This document shows positions 53,475 to 62,470 of a stretch of 64,000 nucleotides of DNA, piece by piece. The notes under the pieces are model-generated. The model saw only the letters and a list, made by a program, of their open reading frames with translations, was not told the DNA's origin and made no database searches. Every line of letters begins with the position of its first letter. Position 1 is the stretch's first letter. Position numbers and translations under genes: made by a program. The stretch lies in contig PBNZ01000026.1 in assembly GCA_002723275.1 (NCBI GenBank), forward strand, positions 1-64,000, read 5' to 3'. This DNA comes from Planctomycetaceae bacterium (lineage in GTDB: Bacteria > Planctomycetota > Planctomycetia > Pirellulales > Pirellulaceae).

Positions 53475-55196
53475 TTGATGAGTGCCGGGTTCACTGCAGA
53501 ACAGTTGACACAGGTGGCGATCGAGGCACGACTCAACGCCTATGCTCCCTATTCCGGGTTCCTCGTTGGTGCCGCGGTTTGCGACGAGCAGGGAGAAATC
53601 CACTCCGGCTGCAATGTGGAAAACGCCTCCTATGGCCTGACAATCTGTGCCGAACGCGTTGCCATTTGCAAAGCGGTGTCGCTGGGCCGACGTCGTCTCG
53701 TGGCCGTGGCAGTCGCTACCGAAGGTGGACATGCTCCCTGTGGCGCTTGCCGGCAGTTCATCGCGGAGTTTGCTCAGGAACTGCCGATCTATCTCGTCGA
53801 TGCGGTGACGGCTGAGGTCAGCACTGTCCAGATCGAAGAATTGCTGCCCCGGCGTTTTGATTTCAGCTGAGCTCGTTTGTTCGAGCATCGGTTCCATTTG
53901 AGCCGGATTCGGTTCCAGGATACCGGCAATGCAGGCGGTCATGAACGTGGTAAGCATCCCGCCAATCATTGCTCGGAAACTAAGTTTTGCGAGGTCGCTA
54001 CGTCGCCCCGGTGCGATGCTACTGATGCCTCCCAATTGAATACCGATTGAACTGAAGTTCGCGAAACCAGAAAGCGCGTAGGTCAGAATTAATGCGGTGC
54101 GTGGATCAGGGGCGCCATCGCCCGTTTCTTGCATCCAACGCCCCAGCCGATCATAGGCCAGAAATTCATTGGCGACGAGTCGGATTCCAAGTAGCTCTCC
54201 CGCTCGCAGGCAATCGTCGCTCGGGATCCCCATAACCCAGGCGAACGGCCAGAAAGCGTAGCCCAAAAAGTATTCCATGCTCCAAGTTGTTCCTCGCGTT
54301 GTTTGGAAGAGGTAACCGGCCAGGTCGTAGAAGCGATCACCTGTCCATCCCAGCACATCGTTCACCATGGCCAACAACGCCAAAAACGCAATTAACATCG
54401 CACCGACATTCAGTGCCAGTTTCAGGCCGTCGCTGGTTCCCGCGGTGGCCGCCTCAAGCACATTGACCGAGTTGCTCTGGAACTTGTTTTCTACCGAGCC
54501 GAGCGTCTCGGGTGTTTCGGTTTCCGGGACGATAATCTTGGCGATCATTAAGGCAGCTGGTGCTGAAATGACACAAGCGGTAGCAAGATGTCCTGCGTCG
54601 ACACCCATCTGGACATAGGCTGCCATAACGCCACCGGCGATCGTTGCGAACCCGCCAATCATCACCGCGTTTAACTCGGAGAGAGTCATTCCTTTGAGGT
54701 ACGGCTTAATGACCAACGGGGCTTCCGTTTGCCCGACAAAGATGTTGGAGGCGGCCGAGAGACTTTCGGCACCCGACGTGCCTAATGTCTTTTGCATCAC
54801 GCGCGCAATCACGTCGACAACTCGTTGCATGATGCCCAGATGATAAAAAATCGACATCAATGCAGAAAAGAAAATAATGGTTGGAAGCACACCGAAGGCA
54901 AAGGAACGGAGTAGTGCGTTCATCGGCGGCATCGGGTCGTCCGACGGCAGCGGGTTGATCCCAAACAGGAACGCCGATCCCACTTCCACATGGTCGGCTA
55001 ATGTATTGAAAAGCCTTCCAATCCAGTTGAAGAGGGCTCGGCCCGGCGTTGTTCGCAAAATAAATAAGGCGAATAAAAATTGGAGTCCTAAACCGCCGAA
55101 CACAATTCGCCAGCTGACCCGTTTGCGATTGGAGCTCATCAGCCATGCGAGAAAAATCATGGTGAAAAGACCAAAGGCACTAATGGCAATCTGCAT
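53193..55196 (-). CDS. nupC: Concentrative nucleoside transporter (NupC/CNT) with abnormal 3' extension
   Basis: Nucleoside/cation symporter of the CNT family. Membrane helices fill residues 1-430, with MIGGFATIAGGVMAAY, TAPLVIKPYL-type (QTEAPLVIKPYL) and TYALSGFANFSSIGIQLGG signatures. Family length is about 400-440 residues, and homology ends near TACIAGILEPN. The frame then continues for about 225 codons, exactly antisense to cdd and to the 3' end of deoA, with no sensible protein features. The native stop may be lost, or the tail may be real. The CNT-like portion covers about 53871-55196. Confidence 0.88.
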   Translation of the reverse strand: MQIAISAFGLFTMIFLAWLMSSNRKRVSWRIVFGGLGLQFLFALFILRTTPGRALFNWIGRLFNTLADHVEVGSAFLFGINPLPSDDPMPPMNALLRSFAFGVLPTIIFFSALMSIFYHLGIMQRVVDVIARVMQKTLGTSGAESLSAASNIFVGQTEAPLVIKPYLKGMTLSELNAVMIGGFATIAGGVMAAYVQMGVDAGHLATACVISAPAALMIAKIIVPETETPETLGSVENKFQSNSVNVLEAATAGTSDGLKLALNVGAMLIAFLALLAMVNDVLGWTGDRFYDLAGYLFQTTRGTTWSMEYFLGYAFWPFAWVMGIPSDDCLRAGELLGIRLVANEFLAYDRLGRWMQETGDGAPDPRTALILTYALSGFANFSSIGIQLGGISSIAPGRRSDLAKLSFRAMIGGMLTTFMTACIAGILEPNPAQMEPMLEQTSSAEIKTPGQQFFDLDSADLSRHRIDEIDRQFLSKLRDELPASATGSMSTFGSDCHGHETTSAQRHRFANGNAFGTDCQAIGGVFHIAAGVDFSLLVANRGTNEEPGIGSIGVESCLDRHLCQLFCSEPGTHQSPHIFNRNTIGNQSKLRRFILDDDECLSYLRRYRRRFAWSSMHQRNRLVLINPFTCFGKQFDTRRVIDYIIHQPTAATNFNHGVPQTIAINVG
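53478..53870 (+). CDS. cdd: Cytidine deaminase
   Basis: 130 residues from ATG 53478. The zinc site is Cys57 with Glu59 (TICAER) and Cys88/Cys91 (PCGACRQF), and NVENASYG is the substrate loop. It deaminates cytidine and deoxycytidine to uridine. Coupled with deoA; the convergent nupC would import its substrate. The nupC open frame runs through it antisense for its full length. Confidence 0.95.
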   Translation: MSAGFTAEQLTQVAIEARLNAYAPYSGFLVGAAVCDEQGEIHSGCNVENASYGLTICAERVAICKAVSLGRRRLVAVAVATEGGHAPCGACRQFIAEFAQELPIYLVDAVTAEVSTVQIEELLPRRFDFS

Positions 55197-55418
55197 GAGC
55201 TTGATTCCGGATTGAAAAGCAGGCGCGCGTCGATTTGCGATGCGTCGAAATTCCTGGAGCTGACTCTCCCGTCACACAGTTGTAGCCAGCGACCTGGGGT
55301 CTCGGCAACGTGGGTTCGGCCACACGGGTTCGGCCGGAGAAACTGACGTAGGTGAACCTTTTTATTCTCGATAGAATCTAGACATCCTACTTTTCCGAAG
55401 CCAAGGAGCCATGTTGTC

Positions 55419-55745
55419 ATGATCGTAGTCAACACGGATGCGATTCCCGGCCATCGCATCGTCGAAGTAAAAGGCATTGTTCAAGGCAATACAGTGCGCG
55501 CGAAACATGCCGGTCGCGACATTGCCGCTGGTCTCAAAAACCTCGTTGGGGGTGAGTTGAAAGGTTATACCGAACTGCTGACTGAGTCGCGGCAGGAAGC
55601 GGTAAATCGTATGTTGAATCATGCTCAACAGCTCGGTGCAAATGCGATTGTCAGTGTTCGGTTCACGACGAGTTCGATCACCTCGGGAGCGTCTGAATTG
55701 TATGCCTATGGGACGGCGGTCACGGTTGTTCCCGAAGGGCCCTAG
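55419..55745 (+). CDS. YbjQ/UPF0145 family protein
   Basis: A 108-residue cytoplasmic protein matching the YbjQ pattern: VVNTDAIPGHRIVEVKGIVQG, a middle LKNLVGGELKGYTELL and LGANAIVSVRF. The fold is a pentameric beta-barrel-like heavy-metal-binding-type domain of unknown role. AAGGAG lies ten bases before the ATG. A second, membrane-anchored member follows 20 bp later. Confidence 0.92.
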   Translation: MIVVNTDAIPGHRIVEVKGIVQGNTVRAKHAGRDIAAGLKNLVGGELKGYTELLTESRQEAVNRMLNHAQQLGANAIVSVRFTTSSITSGASELYAYGTAVTVVPEGP

Positions 55746-55765
55746 CCAAAAGTAGGTGGGAAACC

Positions 55766-56278
55766 ATGGAAGCGTTATTCGGTCTGGCTTTTGCTGTTTT
55801 GCCGGCTCTCTTTTTACTCGGCCTCGGAACTTTCATGGGACGATCGATCGAACGGAAGCATTTCGCGGATCTGAAGCGTCGCGAGGCGGCCGTTTCTCAC
55901 ATCCTCGCGACACAAATGAAAACCTTTCACCAGCCTAATTCGCAGGCTTCACCACCGATGATGTTGGTTTCGGAAGTGGTCATCAGCAGCGACTATCTCA
56001 AGTCGTTCGTGGGTGCCATTCAGAATTTTTTCGGGGGTGAAATCTATGGCTTCCAGACGTTGCTTGAACGTGCACGTCGTGAGGCGTTGTTGCGAATCAA
56101 GGAGCAGGCGTTGGAACGGGGATGCGATGCCATTTGTTGTGTGCGACTCAATACCGCCGAAATCGGAGGGCATGATCCCGCACAGAAGAAAACCATCGTA
56201 ATGGTCTCTTTATTGGCGAGTGGGACCGCTTATCGGCGTGGTTCGGTCGAACCTGTGCTGGCCGAAGCGGTCACGTAA
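55766..56278 (+). CDS. Membrane-anchored YbjQ-like protein
   Basis: 170 residues: one N-terminal membrane helix (FGLAFAVLPALFLLGLGTF), a charged linker and a YbjQ-type domain from about 65 (LVSEVVISSDYLKSFVGA; NFFGGEIYGFQTLLERAR; RGCDAICCVRL). It is a paralogue of the preceding gene and probably pairs with it. Function unknown. Confidence 0.87.
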   Translation: MEALFGLAFAVLPALFLLGLGTFMGRSIERKHFADLKRREAAVSHILATQMKTFHQPNSQASPPMMLVSEVVISSDYLKSFVGAIQNFFGGEIYGFQTLLERARREALLRIKEQALERGCDAICCVRLNTAEIGGHDPAQKKTIVMVSLLASGTAYRRGSVEPVLAEAVT

Positions 56279-56296
56279 TAATCGTCGAGCGCATGA

Positions 56297-57079
56297 TTAG
56301 GATGGGTCTGGTTGTTGCCAGGCACTCATGCCGCCATCTACAAGTAGCATCTGACCGTGAATGTGCGCCGCGGCATCGCTGACAAGAAAGGCGGCAGCAG
56401 GACCCGCTACTTCCGCGCCAGGTACCTCTCCGTTCGGTGTGTGCTGTTGCATCCAATCGAATACGCCCGGTTGATCCAGAGCGTTCGTCGTCAGGGGAGT
56501 TCGGAAAAGTCCCGGAGCTAATCCGTTGACGCGAATGCCCATCGGCGCCAGTTCAACACATAACGTTTTGACCATCATCTCGACCGCCCCCTTGGATGTA
56601 TCGTAGCCTGCATGAGTTGGCTCGGCGAGGCGACCGTTGATCGATCCGATCATCAGGACGCGTCCTGCTACTTCATCCTTGACCCACTGTCTCGCAAAAG
56701 CCTGAGTCAGAAAGAAGTAGGAAAAGACATTCAGACGCATCGTTCGTTCAAAAGAGTCGCAGGTCATTTCCAGGAAGGGCACATCCGCGTAGGTTCCCGC
56801 GTTATTGACCAGAATGTCGATGTCCGGCATGGCTTGCTGTGCGCGACGATATAAATCATCGACGGCCTCAGCGGTGGGTCCTGCAAGATCTGCCTGTAAC
56901 AGGGCGACCTCCACGCCTGCCTCTCGACAAGCCGCTTCTGTCGCCTTCGCTGACTCGTCCAGCTCGAGGCCATGCAGGACGACGTCTCCGCCTGCTCGTG
57001 CTATGGCGAGGGCGATTTCCCGGCCCACTCCCTGAGTTGATCCAGTGATGAGTGCCTGGCGGCCACGCAAATCAATCAT
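56297..57079 (-). CDS. Short-chain dehydrogenase/reductase
   Basis: From ATG 57079 it has 260 residues. TGSTQGVGREIA (cofactor), NNAGTYADVPF, IGSINGR (Ser), YDTSKGAVEMM (Tyr/Lys) and MLLVDGGMSAW define a classical SDR; substrate unknown. GGAG in the upp tail lies eight bases before this ATG, which favours it over 57118. It follows upp by four bases, so the pair is co-transcribed. Confidence 0.9.
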   Translation of the reverse strand: MIDLRGRQALITGSTQGVGREIALAIARAGGDVVLHGLELDESAKATEAACREAGVEVALLQADLAGPTAEAVDDLYRRAQQAMPDIDILVNNAGTYADVPFLEMTCDSFERTMRLNVFSYFFLTQAFARQWVKDEVAGRVLMIGSINGRLAEPTHAGYDTSKGAVEMMVKTLCVELAPMGIRVNGLAPGLFRTPLTTNALDQPGVFDWMQQHTPNGEVPGAEVAGPAAAFLVSDAAAHIHGQMLLVDGGMSAWQQPDPS

Positions 57080-57083
57080 CGGG

Positions 57084-57719
57084 TCACTCCGTCGGATAGG
57101 TGTTGAAAATACGGTCACCGGCGTCCCCTAGTCCAGGTACGATGAACTTGTCGTCGTTTAGGATTGGGTCCATGGCACACACATAGACTTGAGTGTCCGC
57201 GGATTCTTCAGCGATTCTTTGGATTCCAAATTCTGAAGCGATGATCGAAAGAATCTTCGTTCGCTTCGCGCCCCATCGTTTCAATGTTTCAAGCGCCGCG
57301 ATCGCTGATCCACCTGTTGCCAGCATCGGATCGAGAACCAGAGCGACATCCACGGGGTGACCGTCAGAAAGTCGACTGTAATATTCAACCGGTTCAGCGG
57401 TTGATTCGTCTCGGTACAAACCCAGGTGCCAGACCTCTGCTGAGGGTAAGAAATCGAGCACCGGTTCTACCATGCCGAGTCCAGCTCTCAATATCGGAAC
57501 GATCCCGATCGATTCTGATAGCTGGTGTCCCGTTGTTTTTGCCATAGGAGTTTCGACTTCGACTGGCATTAGGTTGAGATCCTTGGTGGCTTCGTATGCC
57601 AGCAAGGCTGCCAGACGACTGACCAAATGGCGGAAATCAGCAGGAGCGGTAGCTGTGGAACGCAATTCAGTGACGTGACGCTTGATCAACGGATGTTCAA
57701 CTAAGATCGGCGAAGGCAT
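57084..57719 (-). CDS. upp: Uracil phosphoribosyltransferase
   Basis: 211 residues from ATG 57719 (AGGA eight bases before; the ATG at 57752 lacks one). Motifs: VEHPLIKRHVTELR, VPILRAGLGMVEPVL, LVLDPMLATGGSAI (PRPP loop) and GLGDAGDRIFNTYPTE. It makes UMP from uracil and PRPP, using the base released by nucleoside phosphorylases encoded nearby. Confidence 0.95.
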   Translation of the reverse strand: MPSPILVEHPLIKRHVTELRSTATAPADFRHLVSRLAALLAYEATKDLNLMPVEVETPMAKTTGHQLSESIGIVPILRAGLGMVEPVLDFLPSAEVWHLGLYRDESTAEPVEYYSRLSDGHPVDVALVLDPMLATGGSAIAALETLKRWGAKRTKILSIIASEFGIQRIAEESADTQVYVCAMDPILNDDKFIVPGLGDAGDRIFNTYPTE

Positions 57720-57872
57720 GACTTGATCCTGCAAGTGATAGGGCTGTTGCATCGCAGAATAACGGCATTGGCAGACGGCGGAAAGGGTGGATGGATGAGT
57801 CTTTGACAGAAGCTGATCAAAGTTGTTTCAATCTGCTCGGAAATGAGTTCTTCATGAGGGGAATTGCCAGGC

Positions 57873-58679
57873 ATGATGCATCGCGTTCGTTCGAATCGGA
57901 AACGTGAATTCGACCAGTTTCTCCAGGTCTTTGGGAAATCGGTGACCGACAGCTTCTCGTCGCGTCACTCTCCCAATCTACTTCCGCAACTCCTGGAGGC
58001 TTGGCAAATCGATCGAGACCACTGCCATCTTTCTCGCAAACTTCGGGAGCAGGTTCGTGTCGGGGCCGCTTTGTCCGTGTTGCGTTCCGAATGTTTCGGT
58101 GACCGATTTGTCTGGTGGCCCAACGGCTTGCAGCCTGGATGCTATGTTGCTGTCGTTGGTTCGCGTGTCGGAGAAAGATTGTCGTCAAAACATCGGTGGC
58201 TCAAGACTCTTGAGGCGATTGTGACGTCTTTGGATCCGCGCCGAGATATATTGGTTTCGTTACGAGGTACCACCTGCGACCCCTTTTGGTCCTGTTTCTT
58301 ACCTGACACGCTAGTGCCTCTGTTGCGTTTTCTGGAAAGCCCGCAGCTGTCCAAACTCAGTAATGAGATGATCGGTTCGCGTTCCATTTGCCGAGGTCGC
58401 AAGATGGGAATGCTTTCGACCATGCAGGAACTCGCTGTTCGACACGAACATCGCGATGCGGCGCTACTGGCCTTTGCGGATGTTGTCGTTGTAACTCGAC
58501 TGACCGTCGATGGCAGTCTGTTTCCGATCGTCACAAAGATGCTTCAGCAACGACCCGGGCATCTTCCAGTGTTGCTTGCAACCGATGCGGGGGATATTCC
58601 GTTGCCAATCGTTGACCAACTTGTTGTTGCGGGAGCACGTGTCTGGTCAAACGCTTCTTTGTTGAGGACAATTCTGTGA
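57873..58679 (+). CDS. Hypothetical protein with a possible DprA/SLOG-like Rossmann fold
   Basis: About 268 residues; ATG 57873 taken as start (GAGGGG upstream, TTG 57864 possible). The middle begins CYVAVVGSRVGERLSSKH and ends ADVVVVTRLTVDGSLFPIV and PVLLATDAGDIPLP, an order that recalls DprA/SLOG nucleotide-binding folds (VxVVGSR start, then a xxVVVVE-type strand and a SGS-type turn). The N-terminal 75 residues are helical. I would not call it DprA: the family loops are not intact. Its neighbour is the partly disrupted gene below. Confidence 0.6.
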   Translation: MMHRVRSNRKREFDQFLQVFGKSVTDSFSSRHSPNLLPQLLEAWQIDRDHCHLSRKLREQVRVGAALSVLRSECFGDRFVWWPNGLQPGCYVAVVGSRVGERLSSKHRWLKTLEAIVTSLDPRRDILVSLRGTTCDPFWSCFLPDTLVPLLRFLESPQLSKLSNEMIGSRSICRGRKMGMLSTMQELAVRHEHRDAALLAFADVVVVTRLTVDGSLFPIVTKMLQQRPGHLPVLLATDAGDIPLPIVDQLVVAGARVWSNASLLRTIL

Positions 58680-58777
58680 CTGGTCTGAGATGGCAGGGGG
58701 CAATGTTGTGACATTCCACCAGGGCTTGCTACGGTCCGTGGCCGGATGAGAACTGGCACGACTATCTCGATGGGTGT

Positions 58778-59284
58778 GTGAACCGAGATGCTCCGCGAGA
58801 AAGCTGCATCGCAACCTTAGAACAAATTTTGAAAATGCAAACTTTGTTGGCGTCCAGTCACCTCATTCGAAATGAGTATCCCGTCGTTTGTTTTACCAGC
58901 CTCGGTCTTTTTCAAGCACTGGCCTCACGTGTCTATCGCGCACATCTGCGCCGCTGGGACTTTGAACCCTATGGAATCTGCATTGCCAGGTGCTATCTCG
59001 AACAACGAGGTGCGCGGCCGGTGGTTTACGGAGATGATCAGACGTGGCAGCACCTCTCCGATCGTGAGCGTCCGTTTTTCCAAGCGAAAGGATCAACGAC
59101 AGATGTCGATTGGAGAGGTGAGTCGGAGTGGCGATGCGTGGGTGACCTGGATATGCGCCAATTATCACCTCGGCAGGCGTTTGTGTTTGTGCCGTCTGCA
59201 GATGCCAAACAATCTCTGGCATTGATTAGTCGCTGGCCGATTATTGAAGTTGAGCCCGCGAATTTAACGGACCACAAAACCTAG
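58778..59284 (+). CDS. Hypothetical protein, 5' end apparently frameshifted
   Basis: The plausible coding frame opens at 58712 after a TGA, but its first start codon is GTG 58778. The in-frame part before it (GPWPDENWHDYLDG) reads like real protein, and an ATG at 58690 in another frame gives MAGGNVVTFHQGLLRSVAG before a TGA at 58747-58749. The two could join by a +1 shift there. The body has CFTSLGLF, YGICIARCYLEQRGARPVVYGDD and ESEWRCVGDLD. It shows some resemblance, from memory, to AbiGi/DUF2971-like proteins. Function unknown. Confidence 0.6.
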   Translation: MNRDAPRESCIATLEQILKMQTLLASSHLIRNEYPVVCFTSLGLFQALASRVYRAHLRRWDFEPYGICIARCYLEQRGARPVVYGDDQTWQHLSDRERPFFQAKGSTTDVDWRGESEWRCVGDLDMRQLSPRQAFVFVPSADAKQSLALISRWPIIEVEPANLTDHKT

Positions 59285-61800
59285 GGAGACGGTGCTCTCT
59301 CAAGCAGCGATTCAAAACCGCGTTTTAATCGAGGGTCTCGCATGTTCGGATGCAATACCGTCGTCAACTTGGCAACTTCTTGAGCTCGATCATAATCACC
59401 CAAGGCCCAAAGCGAGTTGGCAATTCCTAGTTTGGCTTCGAGCCATTTAGGAGAACCGGAGGAGGTAAGACGTACAACGGTTCGCCAGGTCTTGAGTGCT
59501 GATTTTTGCGAGCCTTCCGTCGGATCGGATGACAATAATTGAGCCAATTGGGTGAGGATTGCGACATTCCGTGGTTGCTGGGTGGCAAGTCGACGGTAGA
59601 TCTGAAGCGCAGCTTTTCCATTTCCGGCGCGTTTCAATGCTGCTGCTTCATAGCGAGAACGACGATATTCGTCATCTTCACTGAAGGGTTCGAGCGACTG
59701 AACGAAAGTGTTGTTCAAATGCAGGATTATTTGTGTGATTGGCTTGTTCCATTTTTGTTGCTCTTGAGCTGCCTCGTCGAGACGACTGAGGATGTCTACG
59801 GGGCGATCAACGAGTGGCCACGTGACCTGATTGAATGTTGCAACAGCGGCGTCGAATTGACCGAGCAACGCCTGGTTTAACCCGATCAGCGATTCCAGGG
59901 TTGCCTTCTCCTGGGGTGATGCGTTCGGGGAAGCGGCTGCGGATTGCAAGAGACGAATGAGAGGACGAGGCACCTCTGAGCTGTACAATAGCTGAAAGGT
60001 TGCGTGCCGCGCCAACAATTGCCGTGAATTAACATTCCAGTCGTCTTCGGCCTCTCGCTGCTTTTCCGCCGCTGACAAGAAATAATTCGCGGCTCGGTTG
60101 GCGATCTGATCGCGAGCTGACTGTTCGAGCTTTGGATTCGTAAGCATTTGTTGGAAGCAGCGATTCAAGCTGCCTCGCACTTCTGCGATCTGGACAAACG
60201 AATCGTCGACCAGCAGCCATGAGTCACTGGCGTCCTGAAGTTCACCTCGTACGAATTGGATCTGACCAAGCCGTTTGCGAACGGTGTCGGCCGATTGGCC
60301 GGTTTTCCAATGACGAAGGTGTTCCCGCAACAATTCTTCGTAATCTGGAAACGCTGAGGAAGATTGTCTGGCCAGCGTGGCAGTTGCGTTGATGGCGAGT
60401 AGATGCGCTTCGCTGGACCGCTGATATTTTGGGTCGGTTAAGGCAAGCTCACGAAGGGCTGCACTAGCCGTTTTGTAATCCTTTTGCTGCAGCTCGATCG
60501 CAGCAGCTCGCAATCTCAGGTCGAATGCGCGGCTGGCATCACTCAATTCTCTCGCCAGGCTTGCTGCCTTGCGATAGGTTGCTGAGGCTTCGCGAACTCG
60601 ACCCTGCTGGAATTGAGTCGTGGCGGCGCGAACCAAAATTTCCAGGTCGGATGAATGGACATTCCCCGCTGATAATCCCGTCAGCTGCCGATTCGCAATG
60701 GCCACCCAATAGGAGTTGTGCGTCTGCTCCATCTGGCCGACTAAATTGATGGCGAGAGTCTGATACTGGTTGGCTAATTCGGTGTTCTTTTCTTCGGTCG
60801 CCTGACGGGCGATGGCCAGGAACGCTCGCAATAAAGTTAGTTCGGCCTTCGCATGAACCGCCGCAGACAAATCAGTTCGTCTCTGGAGCAGGCCTTCATT
60901 GATTCGTCGGACTGCTGTTTGGGGCTGTCCTTGTTTCATGGAGAATTCGGCCTCGCTGATCTTCAGCTCGTCTTTCAATTCCTGTGATAAGCTGTCCTGC
61001 TCGATTCGCTCGATGCTTTGTCGGGCCTGGTCGAGATTCCCCAAACGAAGTTGGCAATCGATTTCGGCGAGTTGACTTCTGGACTTCAAAGTAGACGTGC
61101 CGCTCAAGCGACTCATCGAATTAAATTCGCGTTGAGCCTCCGAAAGTAAATGCACCTGGTCAGGACTGCGAATTGGATAGATGAGCGCCTGGGCTTTCAA
61201 CGACTCACCAAGCTTGAATTGTGTTTGGTAAAGCAGTTGTCTCAGTTTGAAATCAGAGAGGTGTCGTCCAGCGGCAGCCGTTCGCTGCAATTGTGCGACT
61301 GATTTCTGAAGTGTCTGCAGGGCCTCCGATGAGGATCTCAGTCGTTGTAGAGCTCGACGGCGCACGTCAGGGTCTTGAGAATGACTGCCCGTGAGTGATA
61401 AGAGTTCGCCTTCTGCAAGACCGATCAATAGATAAGTCAACTCGACGTCGGGTCGTGATGGACGGAGCGAACTCGCTGCGAAGTTCTGCCAATCACGTTC
61501 CGCATCCGCCAGAATCTTCGTCTGCTGCTCGGGCGGAGAATTTAGAAATTCGTCTGCGTAGGTTCGGAACAATAATCCATACCAGTCAGCTTGTCGCTGA
61601 GCATTATCCGTGTAGGTACCAATCGCGTCTTGGCACAGTAATCTTGCTTGAGCATATAGAGCACGTTCAAGGAGACCTTTGACCAGACGTTCGTCGTGTT
61701 CGGATGAGAAACCGCTTCTAAGATTGGTCCCAAGTACACTCAGCGCGATGACCAGAACGGTCAGGATTCTGCCCAGGTTTCTTCGCGTTCGAAATTCCAT
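59281..61800 (-). CDS. Large secreted TPR-repeat protein
   Basis: 839 residues from ATG 61800 (start MEFRTRRNLGRIL), with a signal-like hydrophobic segment (ILTVLVIALSVLGTNL) and then almost continuous tetratricopeptide-like helical pairs (QFQQGRVREASATYRKAASLARE; AALRELALTDPKYQRSSEAHLLA; KAALQIYRRLATQQP; WALGDYDRAQEVAKLTTVLHP, in pieces). Such proteins are envelope scaffolds in planctomycetes. The frame opens at 61827, but that ATG overlaps the upstream gene stop. It converges with the preceding hypothetical gene by four bases. Confidence 0.88.
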   Translation of the reverse strand: MEFRTRRNLGRILTVLVIALSVLGTNLRSGFSSEHDERLVKGLLERALYAQARLLCQDAIGTYTDNAQRQADWYGLLFRTYADEFLNSPPEQQTKILADAERDWQNFAASSLRPSRPDVELTYLLIGLAEGELLSLTGSHSQDPDVRRRALQRLRSSSEALQTLQKSVAQLQRTAAAGRHLSDFKLRQLLYQTQFKLGESLKAQALIYPIRSPDQVHLLSEAQREFNSMSRLSGTSTLKSRSQLAEIDCQLRLGNLDQARQSIERIEQDSLSQELKDELKISEAEFSMKQGQPQTAVRRINEGLLQRRTDLSAAVHAKAELTLLRAFLAIARQATEEKNTELANQYQTLAINLVGQMEQTHNSYWVAIANRQLTGLSAGNVHSSDLEILVRAATTQFQQGRVREASATYRKAASLARELSDASRAFDLRLRAAAIELQQKDYKTASAALRELALTDPKYQRSSEAHLLAINATATLARQSSSAFPDYEELLREHLRHWKTGQSADTVRKRLGQIQFVRGELQDASDSWLLVDDSFVQIAEVRGSLNRCFQQMLTNPKLEQSARDQIANRAANYFLSAAEKQREAEDDWNVNSRQLLARHATFQLLYSSEVPRPLIRLLQSAAASPNASPQEKATLESLIGLNQALLGQFDAAVATFNQVTWPLVDRPVDILSRLDEAAQEQQKWNKPITQIILHLNNTFVQSLEPFSEDDEYRRSRYEAAALKRAGNGKAALQIYRRLATQQPRNVAILTQLAQLLSSDPTEGSQKSALKTWRTVVRLTSSGSPKWLEAKLGIANSLWALGDYDRAQEVAKLTTVLHPNMRDPRLKRGFESLLERAPSP

Positions 61801-61823
61801 GGCAAAATGCCCGGGAGTCCAAT

Positions 61824-62462
61824 TCAAAATGGAAGCGGAGCCTCAAACTCTAGCATACCGTTGCCGCATGGGTGCAAAAAGCGGAGCTGGGTTGCATGCA
61901 AATACATGCGATCAGCAGGCTCGCCGTAAATCGGATCGCCCACGATGGGGTGGCCCATCCCCTGGCAGTGCACACGCAATTGGTGGGAACGCCCGGTGCG
62001 TGGTCGTAAATCCAAAACGGTTTTTTCCTCGTCTCGTTCAACGACGTACCACTCGGTCGTTGAAGCTCGACCCGTCTCGCAAATGCGATATCGCGGTGGG
62101 AGCGTGGCTTCCGCAACTCGTTCGATGGGGGCTTCAATCCGGCCGGAATCCGAAGTGACTCGCCCCTCGACCCAGGCGGTGTAGCGTTTTTTGATTTTTC
62201 CTTCTTGAAACATGCGTGCCAGCGATGACTGTGTGGTCCTATTTCTCGCAAACAGAATTAGCCCGGAAGTGTCTCGATCGAGTCGATGCACGACCAGGGC
62301 TTCTGGGAATCTTTTTTGGATACGTACCAACAGGCAATCTTGTTTGTCCGGAGTTCGCCCAGGCACGCTTAACATCCCCGTTGGTTTATTGACGACCAGC
62401 AGGTTGTCGTCGATGGTTTGGACATCGAGTTCTTCGGTGCAGCACGAATGAACAATAGTCAT
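61824..62462 (-). CDS. RluA-family pseudouridine synthase
   Basis: 212 residues: LLVVNKPTGMLSVPG, the catalytic motif VVHRLDRDTSGLILFA, then RTGRSHQLRVHCQGMGHPIVGDPIYG. This is the RluA family, which isomerises uridine in rRNA and tRNA. No S4 domain is present; which RNA is modified is not known. It precedes the TPR gene on the same strand. Confidence 0.93.
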   Translation of the reverse strand: MTIVHSCCTEELDVQTIDDNLLVVNKPTGMLSVPGRTPDKQDCLLVRIQKRFPEALVVHRLDRDTSGLILFARNRTTQSSLARMFQEGKIKKRYTAWVEGRVTSDSGRIEAPIERVAEATLPPRYRICETGRASTTEWYVVERDEEKTVLDLRPRTGRSHQLRVHCQGMGHPIVGDPIYGEPADRMYLHATQLRFLHPCGNGMLEFEAPLPF

Positions 62463-62470
62463 CGGCGGGC

